From: Deltaproteobacteria bacterium
GTDB lineage: Bacteria > Desulfobacterota > DSM-4660 > Desulfatiglandales > HGW-15
DNA: 64,000 nucleotides
NCBI GenBank assembly: GCA_020060215.1
Contig: JAGVAP010000087.1
Coordinates: 1 to 64,000 of the forward strand
Direction of reading: 5' to 3'
The position numbers were made by a program, and so were the translations under genes. Shown here piece by piece: positions 8,832-18,402 of the stretch (position 1 is the first letter of the stretch; every line of letters begins with the position of its first letter). The notes under the pieces are model-generated. The model saw only the letters and a list, made by a program, of their open reading frames with translations. It was not told where the DNA came from and ran no database searches.

Positions 8832-10295
8832 ATGCGAGACCTCTTTTCCGATAAACGACACGCAGCCTGGATCTCGGTGGGGAGCAACACCCTCCTCACC
8901 CTGAGCAAGCTGGTGGCGGGGCTGGCCACGGGATCCGTGAGCATCCTGTCCGAAGCGGCCCACTCGGGCATGGACCTGGTGGCATCGGGGCTGGCCACGT
9001 TTTCGGTCCATGTGGCCGACCGCCCTCCCGACGCCACCCATCCCTACGGCCATGAAAAGGTGGAGAACATCTCCGGGGTGATCGAGGGGCTTCTCATCTT
9101 CCTGGCAGCCGCATGGATCATCTATGAATCGGTGGAGAAACTGGTGCATGGCGTGGAGCTCACATCCCTCGGCTATGGGCTGATCGTCATGGCCTTCTCC
9201 GCAGGACTGAACCTCGCCGTGGCGACCGGCCTCAGACGATCCGCCCTCCTCAACCGCTCGGTCGCGCTCGAGGCGGATGCGGCCCACCTCCTGACGGACG
9301 TCTACACTTCGGCCGGGGTCCTGGTCGGGCTGCTCGTGATCAGCATCGGCAGCGGGTTCTTCGGTACGGATTTGAGCTGGATGGACCCCGCCATTGCCAT
9401 CGTGGTGGCCATGCTCATCCTCTCGGCCGGTTATCGGATCACCAGGAAGAGCTTCCTGCCCCTCATGGACAGCCCGGCTTCCCCGGAGGAGATGCAGGTG
9501 ATCAGGGATGCATTGAGCGGCTTCAGGGCTCAAGGCATGGACTTTCACAAGCTCAGGACACGGCGCGCCGGGGGCTCCCTGCACATAGACCTCCACATGG
9601 GATGCAGACCCGGGATCTCTCTGGAAAAGGGTCACGAACTGAGCCATATCCTGAAGTCCAGGATCGAGCAATCCGTTCCTGGGGCAAATGTGCTCGTCCA
9701 TCTGGAGCCCGCCCAGTCCATCCAGGTCCTCACCGATACGGACGAGCAGGTCCGCTGCATGCGGGACGAACTGCTCAAAGACAAGAGGGTCCGCGAGGTC
9801 CGGGAGATCAAGGCCCAGTCCTACAGGGGAGATCTGAGGGTGGAGGCCGACTTGCTCCTGGACCCCGAGGTCACCCTGGCCGAAAGCCGGGTCCTCACGG
9901 ACGAGCTGAGGACGCGGCTGGAAAGCTGCTTTCACGAGGTCAAGGAGACCGTGATCTCCCTGCACCCGGCGGGGGGATGGAAGAGCGCCATCCACAAGGA
10001 CGACATGGTGCGGATCCGAAGAATCGTCGGGGAACAGCAAGGCAGGTTTGCAGGGATCCACGAACTGGAGGTGGTCTCCTCCGGAGGCATGCACAAGGTC
10101 CGGATTGCGCTGGGGGTCCCCCACGCCCTCCCCGTTGCCGAGGCGCATGCGGTCGGCCACCATCTCGAGTCGCAGATCCGGGGCCTGTTTCCGGAGGGGG
10201 CGGAGATCGACCTCCACCTGGAGCCCTGCAACGAAGAGTGCACGGCCTGCAAGGCGGTATGCTCGGAGAGGAAAGACGTAAGCAGTGGGCATTAG
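8832..10295 (+). CDS. Cation diffusion facilitator with three tandem C-terminal cytoplasmic domains
   Basis: The N-terminal ~205 residues are a six-helix CDF transporter. The metal-site motifs are HSGMD in TM2 and HLLTD in TM5 (an HD/HD site, common in Zn/Cd carriers). Usual CDF proteins carry one ~80-residue ferredoxin-like domain, for a total near 300 residues. This one has 487 residues, and the tail reads as three successive copies: about 213-297 (ending VLVHLEP), 300-380 (ending VISLHPAGG) and 386-470 (ending IDLHLEP). A CNEECTACKAVC cysteine cluster follows. It probably exports divalent metal from the cytoplasm. The last residues (VSSGH) and the stop are encoded by an intergenic repeat. 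Confidence 0.9.
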   Translation: MRDLFSDKRHAAWISVGSNTLLTLSKLVAGLATGSVSILSEAAHSGMDLVASGLATFSVHVADRPPDATHPYGHEKVENISGVIEGLLIFLAAAWIIYESVEKLVHGVELTSLGYGLIVMAFSAGLNLAVATGLRRSALLNRSVALEADAAHLLTDVYTSAGVLVGLLVISIGSGFFGTDLSWMDPAIAIVVAMLILSAGYRITRKSFLPLMDSPASPEEMQVIRDALSGFRAQGMDFHKLRTRRAGGSLHIDLHMGCRPGISLEKGHELSHILKSRIEQSVPGANVLVHLEPAQSIQVLTDTDEQVRCMRDELLKDKRVREVREIKAQSYRGDLRVEADLLLDPEVTLAESRVLTDELRTRLESCFHEVKETVISLHPAGGWKSAIHKDDMVRIRRIVGEQQGRFAGIHELEVVSSGGMHKVRIALGVPHALPVAEAHAVGHHLESQIRGLFPEGAEIDLHLEPCNEECTACKAVCSERKDVSSGH

Positions 10296-10495
10296 GGAGT
10301 AAGCAGCGGAAGAGAAGACACTGTGTTCCGGCTTCCACCGCAATGAAAAGATACGCGGTCACATCGGGCAGTTCCGGTTGGGCACTGGGTTGAGGGGAGG
10401 ATGGAGAGATCTACCCTCGGACGGCTTTCGTACACACCTCGCTGCTTGCTTCCTCTCTTCTCGACTCCTTACTGCTTACTGCCTGCTGCTTACTT
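10278..10495. repeat. Inverted gtaagcag repeats between convergent genes
   Basis: The motif gtaagcagtgggcattag starts at 10278, and its inverted relative, gcttactgcctgctgcttac, is at 10474-10493. Further aagcagcgga and actgcttact copies lie between. The elements reach into the 3' ends of both flanking genes and encode their last residues. The 180-bp gap shows no other gene. Confidence 0.6.
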
Positions 10496-12509
10496 CTTCT
10501 CCGCCACTGCTTGCTTCCCTCACCTCCGGCAGCACGCCCAGGATCAACTTACCTTCCACCTGCCCCTTTTTCATGGGATGCTGTTCCTGTCCGGTCGCCA
10601 GCGGCACATGTTTCGACAGGTATCCGAAGGCCTCGTCGACCGTGATCATCCGGTCCTTGTCCGCGTCGGCATCCCCCTCGAGCCCCTGCAGCAGGAAGTA
10701 AGTGAAGATCCCGTGGCCGAGCTCGTCGCTCTCGGCGCTCACCTCGTTCGCTCCGCTCGCGGTCAGGATGACGGTGCCCCTTCCACTGGTGATCCGGTCC
10801 AGGAAGGCATCCGAGATCGTGGCCCGGGTGCCGGATGAGGCAATGGTCCTGCCGCCGCTTGCCCCGCTGTAGCAGGCGTCCACCAGGAAGATCAGCCGTT
10901 CGGAGCGGATCCTCTGGAAGATATGGGCGATCTCTCTCATGGGCAGGGAGGACGCGTAGAGGTCTTTCGGATCTGCGTCGAAAGGCAGCAGATACTTCTC
11001 GAGACCGTCCCCGTCCGGGCTCATGACATCGCGCTCCGTGGCCCCGTGCCCGGCGAAGAAGAGGATCACCATGTCCTCCTTGCCCGCCTTGTTCTTCAGG
11101 TGGGTGCCGAGGACGCTTCGCAGTTTGGCAAGGCTGGCCTCTTCGTTCAGGAGGAGCATGACGTTCTCGGCAGGGATCTTGTTCTGCTCCAGCAGGTACC
11201 TCTGGAACGCCTTGGCGTCGTCCACCGCGTACTTCAGCTGCGGAGCCTTGGGATAGGAGTTGATTCCGATCACCACCGCCCAGATGTTCTTCTGCATCTC
11301 GCCCCGGTAGACCGTAAGAGTCCTTTCCGAGGCACCGCCCTCGCGATCTACGGCCCTTACGACGATTTCGTTCAGACCGGGATCGAGGGAAACCCGCTCG
11401 TTGAAATCGACCCGTTTGGGGAACTCGGCCTCCTTGACGACCAGGCCCCGCTGCCCTTCCCTGCTCAGGGGCCTGCCGTTGACGAAGAACTCCACCCTGG
11501 CGAGTCCCAGATCATGTTCCGCCACACCGGTGAGAGCAACATGGCTCACCTCGATCCTGCTGCCCTCCGCAGGGGCGGCAATCATCACCATGGGCCGATT
11601 GGAGGTCTCCTTCCGCCTGTGGACCAGCTCCTTTTCCTTTTCTTCCAGCTCCACGGCGAGGGCGGTCGTCTTCTCCCGCTCTTTTTCGAGTTTCGCCTTG
11701 GTCTCTTCGAGCTGGGCGAGCTTCTCCCCCAGTTCGCTCATCATCTTTTCGAGCTCGTTGATCCGCTCCTGCTTTTCCTTTTCATCCACTGCGGGACCAC
11801 CCGGGGGGGGACCCTTCTCTTTTTCCTTCACCTTTCGGAGATCCTGGATCTCCTTCATCGTCTCGGCGATCTGCCTCGAGGTCTTCTCAGAGGCGATCTG
11901 GTATTCCTTGAGGGTGCCCGCCTCCCGCAACGCATCCTGGAGGGCCTGATTCCGGGGGTCCTTGGCGTAGCGCCCTTCCAGGAAATTCGCGATCCGGACA
12001 TAGTCCTTCTTCTCCCAGACGATCACATCCACTTTGAAGGACCCGACATTGTCCCTGTAATAGTTGAGATGCGGGGACGACCCGTCCGCCCGAAACCCGG
12101 CGCCCCCTTCGCCCATCCCCAGGAGGAGCTCGCCCGCAGTGATGGAATCCATGGTCTTGCCGCAGGAGCCGCCGGGCAACGCAGGGACGGCCCCGCTCTT
12201 GCCGATCTTGAGGTAGAGCACTCCGTCCGAGGGTTTCTTTCGGATGCCGATGCGTGGATAGACATCCACCACCCCGCCGGCCAGGAGCGTGTAGGTTTCA
12301 CCCATCTCCAGATGAATCCCGGTGGGGATCATCCCGGCGTGATTCCCGGGGATGACGATCTGCCTGTATTCTCTGGCAAAGGAGGGAAGTCCTTCGGGGG
12401 CTTCTACAACGACGGGCGATTTTTTCGTGAATGGAACCCAGCACCCGGCAAACCATGGGAGAGAGATGAGAAGGCTAAGGACCGACAGGATGGTTCTCAA
12501 GGACAGCAT
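10476..12509 (-). CDS. Caspase-like (C14 family) lipoprotein with PA-IL-like and Ig-like domains
   Basis: The 677-residue protein starts at ATG 12509, which follows AAAGGAGGATCT; an in-frame start 15 codons upstream is weaker. A signal peptide ends in a lipobox (LPWFAGC, Cys23). Residues ~45-166 resemble a PA-IL/LecA-like galactose-binding sandwich, ending YYRDNVGSFKVDV. A charged coiled coil follows (~205-302), then an Ig-like strand-rich part (~305-401). The caspase domain (~405-657) has the catalytic dyad His488 in FFAGHG and Cys546 in DACYSG. It is predicted to be a cysteine peptidase anchored outside the cytoplasm. Substrate is unknown. The last residues (VSSRQ) derive from a repeat shared with the convergent CDF gene. 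Confidence 0.88.
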   Translation of the reverse strand: MLSLRTILSVLSLLISLPWFAGCWVPFTKKSPVVVEAPEGLPSFAREYRQIVIPGNHAGMIPTGIHLEMGETYTLLAGGVVDVYPRIGIRKKPSDGVLYLKIGKSGAVPALPGGSCGKTMDSITAGELLLGMGEGGAGFRADGSSPHLNYYRDNVGSFKVDVIVWEKKDYVRIANFLEGRYAKDPRNQALQDALREAGTLKEYQIASEKTSRQIAETMKEIQDLRKVKEKEKGPPPGGPAVDEKEKQERINELEKMMSELGEKLAQLEETKAKLEKEREKTTALAVELEEKEKELVHRRKETSNRPMVMIAAPAEGSRIEVSHVALTGVAEHDLGLARVEFFVNGRPLSREGQRGLVVKEAEFPKRVDFNERVSLDPGLNEIVVRAVDREGGASERTLTVYRGEMQKNIWAVVIGINSYPKAPQLKYAVDDAKAFQRYLLEQNKIPAENVMLLLNEEASLAKLRSVLGTHLKNKAGKEDMVILFFAGHGATERDVMSPDGDGLEKYLLPFDADPKDLYASSLPMREIAHIFQRIRSERLIFLVDACYSGASGGRTIASSGTRATISDAFLDRITSGRGTVILTASGANEVSAESDELGHGIFTYFLLQGLEGDADADKDRMITVDEAFGYLSKHVPLATGQEQHPMKKGQVEGKLILGVLPEVREASSGGEEVSSRQ

Positions 12510-12720
12510 AGATCCTCCTTTCGGAATGGGTTCTCTGTCTGGATCTTTCACCAAGGCCGATCGGCCGCAGGCAGCAACGGGCGCACAGAATGAAGGCGTT
12601 GAAGGGGGAGCGAATCCAAGGAGGACAAGGCAGTAGGAGAATCGGGCAGGACGGTCAATCTCGATTTCAGTACCAGCACACCTGCAACTTGCTACCGGAA
12701 CTTCTTACGTTGCCAAGGGC

Positions 12721-14505
12721 TCAACGGCCCCTGTTCACCATTTCAATCCCCTTTACGTAGCGCCCGATCCCGGCCACGAGGCCGTCGGCAATGCTCTCCA
12801 TGTAGGGTCTGCTCAGCAGGCGCTTCTTTTCCGTTGGGTTCGTAATAAAACCGACTTCCACGAGCACGGCCGGCATCTCGGCGCCGATGAGCACGTAGAA
12901 GGGTGCCTGTTTTACCCCGAGGTCCTTTACCTTGTCAAACCTTTTCTTCACGTTCCCGAGCATGCCCTTTTGGACTTCGTGGGCCAGTTTGCTGGATTCG
13001 CTGATCTTCGTGTTCAGCATCAGGTCATTGAGAATCTTCTGCAGGTCGCTGATGTTCTTCTCCGAGGTCGCATTTTCCCTTGCCGCGACCATGACGGCCC
13101 TCTCGTCGGTGGCCATGTTCAGGAAGTAGGTCTCCAGGCCGTGCACCTCTTCCTGCTTGTGCGCATTGATGTGCAGCGAGATGAACAGATCGGCCTTCTG
13201 CATGTTCGCAAATGCCGTCCGCCTTTCCAGGGGTACAAAATGGTCCTTGTCCCTGGTCAGCACCGCCTCACACTGGAGTTTTTCCTTGACCTTCTCCGCC
13301 ATCAGCTTCGCGAGACGGAGCACGATCTCTTTCTCCTCGATGCCGTCCCCGACGAAACACCCCGGATCCTTGCCCCCATGCCCCGGGTCGATCACGATCT
13401 TGCGCACGCCAAGCCCGAGCTGCCTGGCAAGGGAGACGGACTGGTCGGGGGTCTTCTCCTTGCGCACCCCTCTTCGCACTCGGGTCCGACTGACCTTGGT
13501 CCCCGCCTGGGGGATCTCCGAGACCTCCCTCTCCGGTTTCTTCTCGACCGCCTCCTCTTCCGCCTTGGTCCTGGTCTCCTTCTCCTCCGTCCCCTGTACA
13601 TCGATGACGATCCGGAAAGGGTCGTGAAGGGGAAAGATCTTGTATCCCCCGATGCTGTTGATGTCGAGCACGACCCGGACCGTCTCCCTGGCGAACTGCG
13701 CGGCCCTCGCGCCCTTGAGGAGCCCGTCCCCGATCGGGATGCTGGTGCTGATGTCCGAGCTGACCAGTGCATCCTTGAGGTCCACATAGAGCCTCCGGGG
13801 TTTCTTCAGGCCGGGGTCCTCCTTCAGGAGGTGGGACTCATATCTGACGGGACTGGAGATATCGATGACCACCCGCGTATAATTGGGTGTGGACCAGTGC
13901 CGGATTCCCTGCACCTGGGTAAGGCCCTGGGACGCAGCGGGCTCGGCCTTCTCCACCCTCTGTTCATCCCTCTTCGCGAGGACGGCCGCAAGCTTGTCCA
14001 GCATCCCCCTTGCCCTGGGACGCATGTCTCCCGAAGGGAACCGGATATCCACCTTCAGGAACTCCACATAGGCCTGAGTAAGGTCGTTCTTGTACTCGTA
14101 GTAGATCTCGCCGACGCGGTACTGGGCGTCGTCCGCAAGATTGCTCTCGGCGTAACGTTCGGAGACATGTTTGTAGAGCCGCACGGCCTCGTCCAGGTCC
14201 TGCTCCCTGCCGGAGGCCAGGTACAGCCTGGAATACAGGTTGGCCGCGATAAAGAGGGCCCTTGGCGCATGCTCGTCCTGGGGGAAACGGTGGGCCAGGG
14301 CCTGAAACCGCTCGATGCAGAGGAGCCAGTTATGGCGGTACTTCTGTTTCTCCCTGGATGCATAGAGGGACTTCTGGCATTCCTCCGCGCTCCTGAACAG
14401 GGCATCGGGTTTGAGCAGGGTCCTTGCGCAGACCGGCTCCGTTGCCCCAAGGAGCGCGAAAGCAAGGAGGAGAACCCCTGCCCTATGGACGGTGCCGAGC
14501 TTCAT
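12721..14505 (-). CDS. N-acetylmuramoyl-L-alanine amidase (AMIN + amidase_3) with N-terminal TPR-like region
   Basis: The 594-residue protein has a signal peptide (LLLAFALLGATEPVCA). A tetratricopeptide-like helical region (~40-190) is followed by an AMIN domain (~205-310) that should target septal peptidoglycan. The C-terminal zinc amidase_3 domain (~375-590) has zinc ligands in DPGHGG, EKEIVL and SLHINAH and the catalytic glutamate in VEVGFITNP. It cleaves the stem peptide from muramic acid during cell separation. Its ATG overlaps the mutS stop (ATGA, 14502-14505), so it is the last gene of the minus operon. The TPR-type N-terminus is an addition to the usual AmiC layout. Confidence 0.92.
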   Translation of the reverse strand: MKLGTVHRAGVLLLAFALLGATEPVCARTLLKPDALFRSAEECQKSLYASREKQKYRHNWLLCIERFQALAHRFPQDEHAPRALFIAANLYSRLYLASGREQDLDEAVRLYKHVSERYAESNLADDAQYRVGEIYYEYKNDLTQAYVEFLKVDIRFPSGDMRPRARGMLDKLAAVLAKRDEQRVEKAEPAASQGLTQVQGIRHWSTPNYTRVVIDISSPVRYESHLLKEDPGLKKPRRLYVDLKDALVSSDISTSIPIGDGLLKGARAAQFARETVRVVLDINSIGGYKIFPLHDPFRIVIDVQGTEEKETRTKAEEEAVEKKPEREVSEIPQAGTKVSRTRVRRGVRKEKTPDQSVSLARQLGLGVRKIVIDPGHGGKDPGCFVGDGIEEKEIVLRLAKLMAEKVKEKLQCEAVLTRDKDHFVPLERRTAFANMQKADLFISLHINAHKQEEVHGLETYFLNMATDERAVMVAARENATSEKNISDLQKILNDLMLNTKISESSKLAHEVQKGMLGNVKKRFDKVKDLGVKQAPFYVLIGAEMPAVLVEVGFITNPTEKKRLLSRPYMESIADGLVAGIGRYVKGIEMVNRGR

Positions 14506-17108
14506 GGATTCTTTTTATCCAGGTATTCCTTGATCCGATTCAGCTCCATCAACGCCTGCAGCGGAGTCATCGACTGGATGTCGAGGCCCGAAATCCACCT
14601 CCTCAGCCGCTGATCCACCGAGCTGAAGAGCGCGAGCTGCAGGTGTTCATCCCTCCCGGCCTGCCGGCCTCGGGCCACCCTCAGGGTCAGTTCGTCCTGC
14701 TCCTGGTTTTCCAGCCGGTCGAGGATCTCCTTGGCCCGGTCGATCACCACGTGCGGCAGACCCGCGATCCGGCCCACCTGTATGCCGTAGCTCCTGCTCG
14801 TCCCCCCCGGGACCAGCTTCCGAAGAAAGATGATCTGCTCTTTCCACTCCTTCACGGCAATGTTGTAGTTCTTCACCCTCTTCTTCGTGGTGGCCAGTTC
14901 AATCAGTTCGTGATAATGGGTCGCAAAGAGGGTCTTGACCCCCTTCTCATCGCGATCGTGAAGGACCTCCGCAACGGCCCAAGCGATGCTGAGGCCGTCA
15001 TAGGTGCTGGTTCCGCGTCCGATCTCGTCCAGGATGACGAGGCTCCCGGGAGTGGCATGCCTCAGGATATTGGCGGTCTCGTTCATTTCGACCATGAAGG
15101 TGCTCTGTCCCTTGGCCAGGTCGTCCGACGCGCCGATGCGGGTAAAGATGCGGTCCACGAGCCCCACCCTTGCCCTGGAGGCCGGCACGAACCCTCCCAT
15201 CTGGGCCATGAGGACCGTCAGGGCGGTCTGCCTGAGCACCGTGGACTTGCCCGCCATGTTCGGTCCCGTGATGATCAGCAACTGCTGCTCCTCGTTGTCC
15301 AGGCGGATGTCGTTGGGCACGAACGGTTCGTCCCTGACGGTCTGCTCGATGACCGGGTGGCGGCCGTCGACGATCTCGATCACCCCCGACTGATCCACCT
15401 CGGGGCATACGTAGCCGTTCAGGTCCGCGCTCTCGGCGAGCGACGCGAGGACATCCAGCACGGCCACCCGCACCGCCGTGTCCCTGATCCGCCTGTTCTC
15501 GAGGGCGATGCCCTTCCTCACTCCCTCGAAGATCTCATACTCCAGCGCAATCCGCTTTTCTTCGGCCCCCAGCACCATCTCCTCATACCTCTTGAGGTCC
15601 TCGGTGACGAATCGCTCACCGTTGGCCAGGGTCTGTCTTCGGACATAGTCGGGCGGGGCCAGGTGCAGGTTCGATTTCGAGAGCTCGATATAGTACCCGA
15701 AGACCCGGTTGTAGCCGATCTTCAGATTGGATATGCCCGTGCGTTTCTGCTCGGAGGCCGCAAGATCCGCAATCCATCCCTTTCCGTCCCTGGTGATGGA
15801 GATCAACCGGTCCAGGTCCGCGTGATATCCCTCCTTGATGAGGCCGCCCTCCTTCAGGCCGGCCGGAGGCTCATCGCATATCGCCTTTCCGATCAGATCC
15901 CCGATGTCCTGCAGCACGTCGATCCCGGCGGAGACCTCAGCGAGGAGTTCGCTGCCGGAATCCGCCAGGTGCTCTTTCAGAAAGGGGAGTTTGCGGATGG
16001 AGAGGTGGAGGGAAACCAGGTCCCTTGCGTTCGCCCGGCCCACCGAGATCCTGCCGTTCAGCCTCTCCAGGTCATAGACGCCGTGGAGAAGCCCCCGGAC
16101 CCTTTCCCGGAGCGCGGGATCGTCCCTGAATACCGAAACCGCCCCCAGCCTCTTGCGGATCTCTCTCAGGTCCAGGAGCGGGTAGGCCATCCACTTCTTC
16201 AGCAGCCTCGTCCCCATGGGGGTAAGGGTCCTGTCGAGGATGCTGAAAAGAGAACCCTTTTCGGACTGGCGCCGCAGGGTCGTGAAGAGCTCCAGGTTCC
16301 TCAAGGTCGATTCATCCAGAAACATGTAGTCGCCGAGGCGATAGGTCGCGATTTCCTTGATGTGGGCCGGGCTCCCCCTCTGCGTATCCTGCAGATAATG
16401 GACGAGGGCGCCCGCAGCGGAGACCCCGCGGAGCAGCTCCTCGCAGCCGAACCCCGCAAGGGACCTGACGCCCAGCTGTTCCTTGAGCACCGTCTCGGCG
16501 CGATGTCTCTCGAAGATCTCCCCGGAGATCGGCTCCAGCCGGTAGCCTGCAAGCTCCTTGCGATCGAGGAGCCCGCTCCCCTCCTGGATCAGGATCTCGG
16601 CAGGGCCGATCCTCTTCAGCTCGTCGAGCACCTGGGCCCATCCCTCCAGCTCGGTCAGGCGGAACTCGCCCGTGGACAGGTCCGCGTGGGCCAGCCCGTA
16701 CCCGGAGTCGTCCCCTGCAACCGCCGCCAGGTAGACGTTGCTCCTGCTGTCGATCTCCCCCTCTTCGAGGAGGGAGCCGGGGGTCACCACCCTGACCACC
16801 TCTCTCTTGACGATGCCCTTGGCCGTCCTGGGGTCCTCCGTCTGTTCGCATACAGCCACCTTCCATCCGCTTTCAACCAGCTTGGCGATGTAGGACTTGG
16901 CCGAATGGTGGGGGACGCCGCACATGGGAATCTTTTCCCCGTTGTGGGTGCCGCGGGAGGTCAAGGTGATTCCCAGGATCTTGGATGCGGACCTCGCATC
17001 TTCGAAGAACATCTCATAGAAGTCCCCCATCCTGTAAAAGAGGATCGCATCCGGATGCCGGCTCTTGATCCCCATGTACTGATGGAGCATAGGCGTGGCG
17101 ACGCTCAT
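14502..17108 (-). CDS. mutS: DNA mismatch repair ATPase MutS
   Basis: This is an 868-residue MutS of full length. The mismatch-binding F-x-E motif is GDFYEMF (Phe30, Glu32). The Walker A motif GPNMAGKST lies near residue 613, followed by MNETANILR and the Walker B segment VILDEIGRGTSTYDG. It recognises mispaired bases and recruits MutL. ATG 17108 has a purine-rich GGGGGAGAGG site and overlaps the lapB stop by four bases. The longer frame to 17273 is antisense-like read-through and was not used. mutL is not in the window. Confidence 0.97.
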   Translation of the reverse strand: MSVATPMLHQYMGIKSRHPDAILFYRMGDFYEMFFEDARSASKILGITLTSRGTHNGEKIPMCGVPHHSAKSYIAKLVESGWKVAVCEQTEDPRTAKGIVKREVVRVVTPGSLLEEGEIDSRSNVYLAAVAGDDSGYGLAHADLSTGEFRLTELEGWAQVLDELKRIGPAEILIQEGSGLLDRKELAGYRLEPISGEIFERHRAETVLKEQLGVRSLAGFGCEELLRGVSAAGALVHYLQDTQRGSPAHIKEIATYRLGDYMFLDESTLRNLELFTTLRRQSEKGSLFSILDRTLTPMGTRLLKKWMAYPLLDLREIRKRLGAVSVFRDDPALRERVRGLLHGVYDLERLNGRISVGRANARDLVSLHLSIRKLPFLKEHLADSGSELLAEVSAGIDVLQDIGDLIGKAICDEPPAGLKEGGLIKEGYHADLDRLISITRDGKGWIADLAASEQKRTGISNLKIGYNRVFGYYIELSKSNLHLAPPDYVRRQTLANGERFVTEDLKRYEEMVLGAEEKRIALEYEIFEGVRKGIALENRRIRDTAVRVAVLDVLASLAESADLNGYVCPEVDQSGVIEIVDGRHPVIEQTVRDEPFVPNDIRLDNEEQQLLIITGPNMAGKSTVLRQTALTVLMAQMGGFVPASRARVGLVDRIFTRIGASDDLAKGQSTFMVEMNETANILRHATPGSLVILDEIGRGTSTYDGLSIAWAVAEVLHDRDEKGVKTLFATHYHELIELATTKKRVKNYNIAVKEWKEQIIFLRKLVPGGTSRSYGIQVGRIAGLPHVVIDRAKEILDRLENQEQDELTLRVARGRQAGRDEHLQLALFSSVDQRLRRWISGLDIQSMTPLQALMELNRIKEYLDKKNP

Positions 17109-18379
17109 TCCTCTCCCCCGGCAACCTTCGGGGGATTGGTCGGGAGAGGTCCCCGGGGTTGGGGAAATGCGGTGTCCACCTGCGCCGACTCCAGGAGATC
17201 GACGGTGTCCCACTGCCTGCACTGGGGGCATTGCCACTGAAGATCGGCCGGTCTGTACCCGCAGTTGCCGCACTGGAATTTCAGATAGGGCACTTCCAGA
17301 TGAGGAATCAGGTCCCGGTATGCCTCCAGGGCCCGCTCATTCATCTGCTGGGCGACGAGGATTTCTCCCATGAACCTCCTGGCCTCCCAGAAAGCCGGAT
17401 CCAGGTCGAGCGCGCTCTGGAGCTCGCGGAGTGCCCCCTGCTCGTCTTTTTCGTTGTACAGGTATCTGGCGAGGGCCATGTGGGTGAAAGGATCGGAGGT
17501 GAGCTGGGCGCACTCCTTCAGGAAGTCCCCGACCGGCTTGAGGTTCCTCATCCGTGAATAGGCGCCCTCGAGGCGGCGATAGGCGAGAAAGGTGAAGCGG
17601 GGGGATACATCGACCACGCTTCTCCAGGAGGCGATGGCCTGCTTGTACTCCTGTTTCGAAAAATAGAGATCCCCCAGGTGCAGGTAGGCGTCGATGCAGG
17701 TCTTGTCGATGGAAATCGCCGATTTGAAGGAGGACTTGGCCCTGCCGAACTCCCCTTTCTCCAAAAAGTCCTTTCCCATCTCGGTTTGATGGTGGGCCAG
17801 GACGTGGGCGTGATCCCCTCTTGCGAGTCGCGCTATGCGCTGGCGGGTGGCAAAGGCATTGGACCAGTCCTTCACTTCCTCGTAGATCCTCTCGAGTTCA
17901 CGAAGGACCTCCAGGTTCGAGGGCTGCTTCTGGATGACCTCGGAGAAGGTCTCAAGGGCCCTGTTGAAGAATCCGCCCTTGCGATAATCCATCCCGAGAT
18001 CGATGAGGGCCCTGAGCTTCATCTGGTCGCTCGTGTTGGGTCTGAGGATGATGCTCTGGCGGATCCGGATGGCCCTGTCGATGTCGCCCTTGGAGCGGTA
18101 CAGGTTCCCCAGCGCGACATAGGTCTCGATGGTGTCGGAATTGATCTGAACGGACTTGGTGAACTCCTCTATGGCCTGATCGTGGTCGTTGGAGAGGATA
18201 TACTGAATACCCTTGAGAAAGGCCTCATCCCTCCCCCTGCCCAGAGGTTTGGATTCCTGCCTTTTGCGCCGGCCGGCAAGGACCCCCAGGATCAAACCGC
18301 TCAGAACGCCCGCCAGGACACCCAGGCAAAGCCTCTGGTTGCCAGGTTCGAGAAACCACTGCCAGAGCTGCTGCCACAT
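17105..18379 (-). CDS. lapB: LapB (YciM) tetratricopeptide regulator of LPS assembly
   Basis: The 424-residue protein has one N-terminal membrane anchor (~15-36), then TPR repeats (~50-375) such as AIEEFTKSVQINSDTIETY. It ends with a rubredoxin-like metal site made of CGNCG and CPQC. This is the LapB layout, in which the protein links FtsH to LpxC turnover and coordinates lipopolysaccharide synthesis. It lies 23 bp after lapA, the same pairing as in enterobacteria. Its stop overlaps the mutS start. Confidence 0.9.
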   Translation of the reverse strand: MWQQLWQWFLEPGNQRLCLGVLAGVLSGLILGVLAGRRKRQESKPLGRGRDEAFLKGIQYILSNDHDQAIEEFTKSVQINSDTIETYVALGNLYRSKGDIDRAIRIRQSIILRPNTSDQMKLRALIDLGMDYRKGGFFNRALETFSEVIQKQPSNLEVLRELERIYEEVKDWSNAFATRQRIARLARGDHAHVLAHHQTEMGKDFLEKGEFGRAKSSFKSAISIDKTCIDAYLHLGDLYFSKQEYKQAIASWRSVVDVSPRFTFLAYRRLEGAYSRMRNLKPVGDFLKECAQLTSDPFTHMALARYLYNEKDEQGALRELQSALDLDPAFWEARRFMGEILVAQQMNERALEAYRDLIPHLEVPYLKFQCGNCGYRPADLQWQCPQCRQWDTVDLLESAQVDTAFPQPRGPLPTNPPKVAGGEE

Positions 18380-18402
18380 GCGGTGTCTCCCTTCTCATCC
18401 CC

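Noticed and set aside
10923..14613. Two long plus-strand open frames opposite the caspase-like and amidase genes.
   Set aside because: Both are shadows of genes with intact catalytic motifs on the minus strand.
14424..17240. Long plus-strand open frame opposite mutS.
   Set aside because: It is antisense to clear MutS motifs, without its own domains or ribosome-binding site.
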